Source: Pseudohongiella sp. (GTDB taxonomy: Bacteria > Pseudomonadota > Gammaproteobacteria > Pseudomonadales > Pseudohongiellaceae). From it: a stretch of 64,000 bases of DNA. The position numbers and the translations under genes are program-made. The first letter of the stretch is position 1; the number at the start of each line of letters is the position of its first letter. The stretch is from positions 1 to 64,000 of the forward strand of contig JAUYSM010000004.1 of assembly GCA_030696315.1 (NCBI GenBank). The letters run 5' to 3'. This document shows positions 60,780 through 64,000 of this stretch, piece by piece. A model generated the notes under the pieces. The model was not told the DNA's origin, did not search any database, and saw only the letters and a list, made by a program, of their open reading frames with translations.

Positions 60780-61709
60780 ATGCCAAACGGGTTCAGAAAA
60801 CTAACACTAATAACTGCTTTGATGTCACTTGGCGTCATGGCCTGTTCACCCAGCGAGACACAAACAACCACCAGTAACCCGACAGCGTCAGTTGCAGAGG
60901 CTCAAAGCGCTGCGATGTCTGCTATCCCGAGGACGCCGGATGGCAAGCCAGACCTTAACGGTATCTGGCAAGTGCTGACAACCGCTAACAATAATCTGGA
61001 GCCAGCACCGCCCAAGTCAGCGTTTGCCATGGTCCCCGGAGACTTTGTGCCAGTACCTGCCCCGGAAGTTGTTGCGATGGGCGCAATAGGTGCAGTGCCT
61101 GCCAGTCAGGGCGTCATCACGAGCAATAATGGTTATATTCCTTACAAGCCGGAAGCACTGGCCCGTCGCGATGAAAACCGCGAAAACTGGCTGGAGCGAG
61201 ATCCGGAAATCAAGTGTTTTATGCCGGGTGTGCCGCGCGCAACCTACATGCCGCACCCATTCCAGATTTTCCAGAGCAATAGTGCGTTTTTTATTGCTTA
61301 CTCCTTTGCAGGCGCCGTGCGGAACATTTACCTCGAAGATCCGGGTGAAGCGCCTATCGACTCTTGGATGGGTCAGTCACACGGTACTTGGGATGGTGAC
61401 ACTTTTGTGGTGGAAGTCAGTGGCCTGATTGACTCAACTTGGTATGACCGTGCGGGTAACTACCGCTCATGGGAATCCAAGGTCACTGAGCGCTACACTA
61501 TGATTGACAAAAATACCATTGAGTACACCGCGACAATTGTTGATCCTCAGTTGTATACCGAACCGTGGACAATCAGCATGCCTTTGTACCGCAGACTTGA
61601 AAAAGACTTCGAGTTGCCCCAATTCAAGTGTGTAGAGTTTGTGGAAGAACTTTTGTTTGGTCGCTTCCGTAAAGGCCGTCCGATTGAAGGCATGACAATG
61701 CCGTTCTAA
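60780..61709 (+). CDS. Lipoprotein of a 'PDGKPDLNGIW' family
   Basis: A 309-residue predicted lipoprotein. Signal peptide and lipobox at SLGVMACS (Cys22), low-complexity Thr/Ser linker, then IPRTPDGKPDLNGIWQVLTT (about 50-69) and PGEAPIDSWMGQSHGTWDGDTFVVEV. The family is widespread in marine gammaproteobacteria and Planctomycetes with no known activity; it commonly lies near DUF6152 proteins, as here. Start at 60780: the AGGGGAGG run precedes it, while the earlier GTG at 60768 overlaps that run. Confidence 0.82.
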   Translation: MPNGFRKLTLITALMSLGVMACSPSETQTTTSNPTASVAEAQSAAMSAIPRTPDGKPDLNGIWQVLTTANNNLEPAPPKSAFAMVPGDFVPVPAPEVVAMGAIGAVPASQGVITSNNGYIPYKPEALARRDENRENWLERDPEIKCFMPGVPRATYMPHPFQIFQSNSAFFIAYSFAGAVRNIYLEDPGEAPIDSWMGQSHGTWDGDTFVVEVSGLIDSTWYDRAGNYRSWESKVTERYTMIDKNTIEYTATIVDPQLYTEPWTISMPLYRRLEKDFELPQFKCVEFVEELLFGRFRKGRPIEGMTMPF

Positions 61710-62026
61710 AAACTTTCACGGCGATTGGATTTGTTGATTATTCTTTAAGTTTGATCAACAAATCCTCTAAAACCGGTTCCTCCTTGATCCGCTCACTTGC
61801 AGGTCAGCATCACCGGTAGTACAAATGGACAAAAGAAGAGAAGTTTATGTGTGGCAGACCTGTTAGCAGGTAGGCTCACAGCGTTAAGTCAAGGTTAAGG
61901 CGCGTACCGGATAATGAGACCAGATACCGGTAGTTGTCGTCAGGCAGACCGTCATTGCGATGGATGAGAATTGCCACCTGGTGTAACATTGTTTTCAGCT
62001 TAGCTCATTGAATAGGGGAAATTTGT
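61710..62026. other. Intergenic stretch with a strong hairpin
   Basis: GGATTTGTTGAT (61727-61738) and ATCAACAAATCC (61754-61765) form a perfect 12-bp stem with a 15-nt loop; no T run follows, so it is not a classical terminator. No gene was found in the rest. AGGGGAAA at 62012-62019 precedes the next gene. Confidence 0.6.
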
Positions 62027-62476
62027 ATGAAAATGAAATTGCTTGTAGCTGCAGTCGCAGTGGTAGGTGGCATCGCTGCCATCGGCATGCAATCACCGGC
62101 AACCGCACACCATGCGTTTTCCGCTGAATTCGACGCCAATCTGCCAGTAGCACTGCGTGGACCTATCACGCGCGTTGAGTGGATCAACCCGCATTCATGG
62201 ATCCACCTGCGTCACACCAGTGAAGATGGCACTGAACAGGCCTGGATGGCAGAGGGCGGTACGCCAAACACCCTGCTGCGTCGTGGTATCAACCGCGGTT
62301 CACTCGAAATTGGTACTGAAATTGTGGTAACCGGTTACCAGAGTAAAGACCGTCTGTGCACGCCAGCCTGCCGTGCAAACGGCCGTGATATTACATTCCC
62401 TGATGGACGCAAATTGTTCATGGGTTCATCTGGTATCGGTGCTCCGCAAGACGGTGCTGATCCAGAAGACAATTAA
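62027..62476 (+). CDS. DUF6152-family exported protein
   Basis: A 149-residue protein. A signal peptide (to about residue 26, cut before HHAFSAE) is followed by HHAFSAEFDANLPVALRGPI and VEWINPHSWIHLRHTSEDG, the DUF6152 signature. The mature protein is a small beta-barrel, with Cys in RLCTPACRANGR giving a likely disulfide. Function unknown; the family is often placed with the IPRTPDG-type lipoproteins. The two genes are separated by 317 nt, so they may be transcribed separately. Confidence 0.88.
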   Translation: MKMKLLVAAVAVVGGIAAIGMQSPATAHHAFSAEFDANLPVALRGPITRVEWINPHSWIHLRHTSEDGTEQAWMAEGGTPNTLLRRGINRGSLEIGTEIVVTGYQSKDRLCTPACRANGRDITFPDGRKLFMGSSGIGAPQDGADPEDN

Positions 62477-62533
62477 TACATAGCAGGTCGCGGATTAGTC
62501 CGGTGATCTGTCAGTATTAAAACGTCCGACTAC

Positions 62534-62577
62534 AAAAAGGCGCTTGGTTGATGATGATCAATCAGGCGCTTTTTTTA
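62534..62577 (+). terminator. Intrinsic terminator after DUF6152 gene
   Basis: AAAAAGGCGCTTGGTTGAT, a GATG loop and ATCAATCAGGCGCTTTTTTT form a 19-bp stem with three G-T pairs and end in seven T. Confidence 0.85.
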
Positions 62578-62626
62578 TGTGTTAGTTTTAAGGCATCTCA
62601 AAAACATTGTTGAGTCAGAGGAATTT

Positions 62627-63079
62627 ATGAGCAATCTGAGCAGATTGACCTACGCGGTAATGCGAGCTCCAGCGGGGCTGATCGCGGGCTTGGGTATTAC
62701 AGGTGTATTGCTGGCGGTGACCGCTAGCGCGGCCGACAATACGGCGCCTCAGGCGAGTGCCACGATGTCAGAGCTGATGACCCGGATTGTGCAACCAAGC
62801 TCGGATGCGGTGTTTTACGTGTCACGAACACCACCACAAACCGATGAGGACTGGCGTCAACTGGAGAATAAAACTCTGATGCTGGCGGAGTCTGCCAATC
62901 TGTTGCTGATACCGGGATACGCTCAGGCGCAGGAACAATGGTTGCGAGACAGCCTGTTAATGCGTGATGCAGCTGTTGCTGCATTTAATGCTGCCAAGGC
63001 CAAAGATTTGCCGGCATTGGAAGAACTGAACAATGCCTTGTATGAATCCTGCGAGAATTGTCACACCGCCACCCGTTGA
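62627..63079 (+). CDS. Exported c-type cytochrome-like protein
   Basis: A 150-residue protein with a signal peptide (to about residue 37, TASAADNT) and a helical mature part resembling four-helix cytochrome c' proteins. A CENCH (CxxCH) heme motif is at the extreme C-terminus, as in class II cytochromes c. Only one motif is present. ATG follows CAGAGGAA. Its partner is not obvious; electron transfer or gas-sensing are possible. Confidence 0.85.
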   Translation: MSNLSRLTYAVMRAPAGLIAGLGITGVLLAVTASAADNTAPQASATMSELMTRIVQPSSDAVFYVSRTPPQTDEDWRQLENKTLMLAESANLLLIPGYAQAQEQWLRDSLLMRDAAVAAFNAAKAKDLPALEELNNALYESCENCHTATR

Positions 63080-63102
63080 GATGACGGTGCTTTTTCAGTG
63101 AC

Positions 63103-63663
63103 TCAGAGTACTGGCGCTGGTGAGCGATCGCTGGTGCCGCCGCCTCTGAATTCGGTGGCGTTCACAAAAAAACCAGAGGTTTTAAGGCGTACTGTGACGG
63201 TCTCAAAACCGCGGTTCTCCCAGAACCAGCCATGCATGCCATTAAAGGCTGCTTCGTAAGCGCCCATTTGTTGTGATGCAACACCTTGGGCGTAGCTCTC
63301 TTCAGCATCTTCAACCGTAATGTTTTCAGCATGTAAATCGAAGTACAGGTCACCATCGGCCGACCAGCTGAACACCAGGGCGTTGCCCAGATCCATCAGG
63401 TATTTATATTCCAGAGACTGGAAGGGTTCTAGCAAAAATTCGACCTCGTCGGTTTTGTGGAACTCAAGTTGTGAATGCAAAGCGTCGGCCGTCGTATCTG
63501 TCATGCTGCTCAAACCCAACAATCTGCCAGTGCCCAATGGATCTCTGCCAAATTCAGCTGGCAAAATGATAGCAACAAATATCGCTAGTCCCGCCACAAA
63601 GGCGGCGCTGATGGCAACTGCAAGGTTGCGTTGATTTTGCTGCGGGTTCTGTTCTTCGCTCAT
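63103..63663 (-). CDS. Membrane-anchored protein of unknown function
   Basis: A 186-residue protein with a single N-terminal membrane helix (AVAISAAFVAGLAIFVAII, about 18-36). The rest is a soluble beta-rich region (EFHKTDEVEFLLEPFQSLEY to RLKTSGFFVN). Family unknown to me. GGAGG lies 6 nt ahead of the ATG at 63663; the frame extends 24 codons upstream without better support. It lies 14 nt downstream of the HupE-like gene, so both are probably co-transcribed. Confidence 0.8.
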   Translation of the reverse strand: MSEEQNPQQNQRNLAVAISAAFVAGLAIFVAIILPAEFGRDPLGTGRLLGLSSMTDTTADALHSQLEFHKTDEVEFLLEPFQSLEYKYLMDLGNALVFSWSADGDLYFDLHAENITVEDAEESYAQGVASQQMGAYEAAFNGMHGWFWENRGFETVTVRLKTSGFFVNATEFRGGGTSDRSPAPVL

Positions 63664-63677
63664 CAGGAGCCTCCAAT

Positions 63678-64000
63678 TCAGGCGTTTAACCACCAGGCGG
63701 TCAGTTGATAAATCATCAGAGTAAAACCAGCACACATCAACATCGTATTGCTGGTAAATGCCATGCGATTAAATCCTGGGTGACGTCGCCACAAGGCAAA
63801 ACCCAGCACAATCATGCTGAGCGCAGTCAGCTGGCCAAGTTCGACACCCACATTAAAGCTGATCAGATTGATCAGCAGACCGTCGGGATTCAGATTGAGT
63901 TCCTGCAGGCTGGCTGACAGACCAAGCCCATGAAACAGGCCAAATACAAACACCGCCCAGCGCGTATCAGGTCGCCAGCGGCCCAGTGACTGTAAAGCAC
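63678..64000 (-). CDS. HupE/UreJ-like membrane protein, N-terminus beyond window
   Basis: The frame is open from 63678 to the right edge, so the N-terminal part is lost. The visible 107 residues contain ALQSLGRWRPDTRWAVFVFG and the HupE/UreJ-family LFHGLGLSASLQELNLN motif, followed by FNVGVELGQLTALSMIVLG. That Gly-His and GxELGQ pattern is the metal-permease signature of HupE/UreJ_2 proteins, thought to take up nickel or cobalt. Membrane helices are seen at about the last three segments. The 5' end needs the next window. Confidence 0.82.
   Translation of the reverse strand, partial: ALQSLGRWRPDTRWAVFVFGLFHGLGLSASLQELNLNPDGLLINLISFNVGVELGQLTALSMIVLGFALWRRHPGFNRMAFTSNTMLMCAGFTLMIYQLTAWWLNA

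Overview
The window looks like chromosome of an aquatic gammaproteobacterium. The glyA-nrdR-ribD-ribE-ribBA-ribH-nusB-thiL-pgpA-ribA block, the xseB-ispA-dxs block, EttA, YccF and a YihG-like acyltransferase have gammaproteobacterial order and sequence style. The oxidoreductase, DUF6152 and HupE-like genes at the right end recall marine oligotrophs such as the Pseudohongiella/OM182 relatives. That placement is an inference from gene content, not from a computed phylogeny.

Layout. 1-9.3 kb: accessory and signalling genes. These are a RhuM-like protein cut by the window edge, a DUF7010 membrane protein, a tightly overlapping phytochrome operon (heme oxygenase, bacteriophytochrome kinase, receiver protein, hybrid kinase) and an exported amidase. 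9.5-13.5 kb: a WYL regulator faces a double-AAA+ ATPase, which is followed by a protein that reads as a degenerate FtsZ/tubulin-fold protein without its GTP loop. This is the strongest candidate for an undescribed system. 13.4-22.7 kb: nine small genes, all on the minus strand, separated by attC-like recombination sites. It is an integron cassette array with no integrase in view (CALIN-like). Recognisable cargo includes a SIR2-like protein, a RloC/PrrC-like AAA_13 protein with a zinc hook, an HTH-repeat protein with a GIY-YIG-like end and a probable PD-(D/E)XK-type protein, so it resembles a defence or toxin store. An IS110-family (IS1111-type) element with perfect 12-bp inverted repeats sits at the right end of the array, next to an attC core.

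24-45.5 kb: DUF2855 protein, acyltransferase, YccF, a GC-rich lipoprotein-XpaC-TelA cluster, M48 protease, D-lactate-type dehydrogenase, tRNA-Pro(CGG), DoxX, M20 peptidase, hybrid kinase, sterol-desaturase protein, a DnaT-like/lambda-P-like replication pair, PilZ, EttA, an exported HpcH/HpaI aldolase-like protein, OmpA, a GGDEF protein and TerB. 45.7-53.8 kb: folate/one-carbon, riboflavin, thiamine and phospholipid genes in one plus-strand run. RibBA has lost the zinc cysteines of its second half, and a true RibA is supplied downstream. 53.8-58.5 kb: a minus-strand run xseB-ispA-dxs-cobO-btuF (isoprenoid and B12). 58.6-64 kb: small envelope and periplasmic proteins, a 2OG-Fe(II) oxygenase, a c-type-cytochrome-like protein and a HupE/UreJ-like protein cut by the right edge.

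No CRISPR array, rRNA, prophage structural genes or integron integrase were seen. All calls come from reading the sequence and translations; no database search was run.
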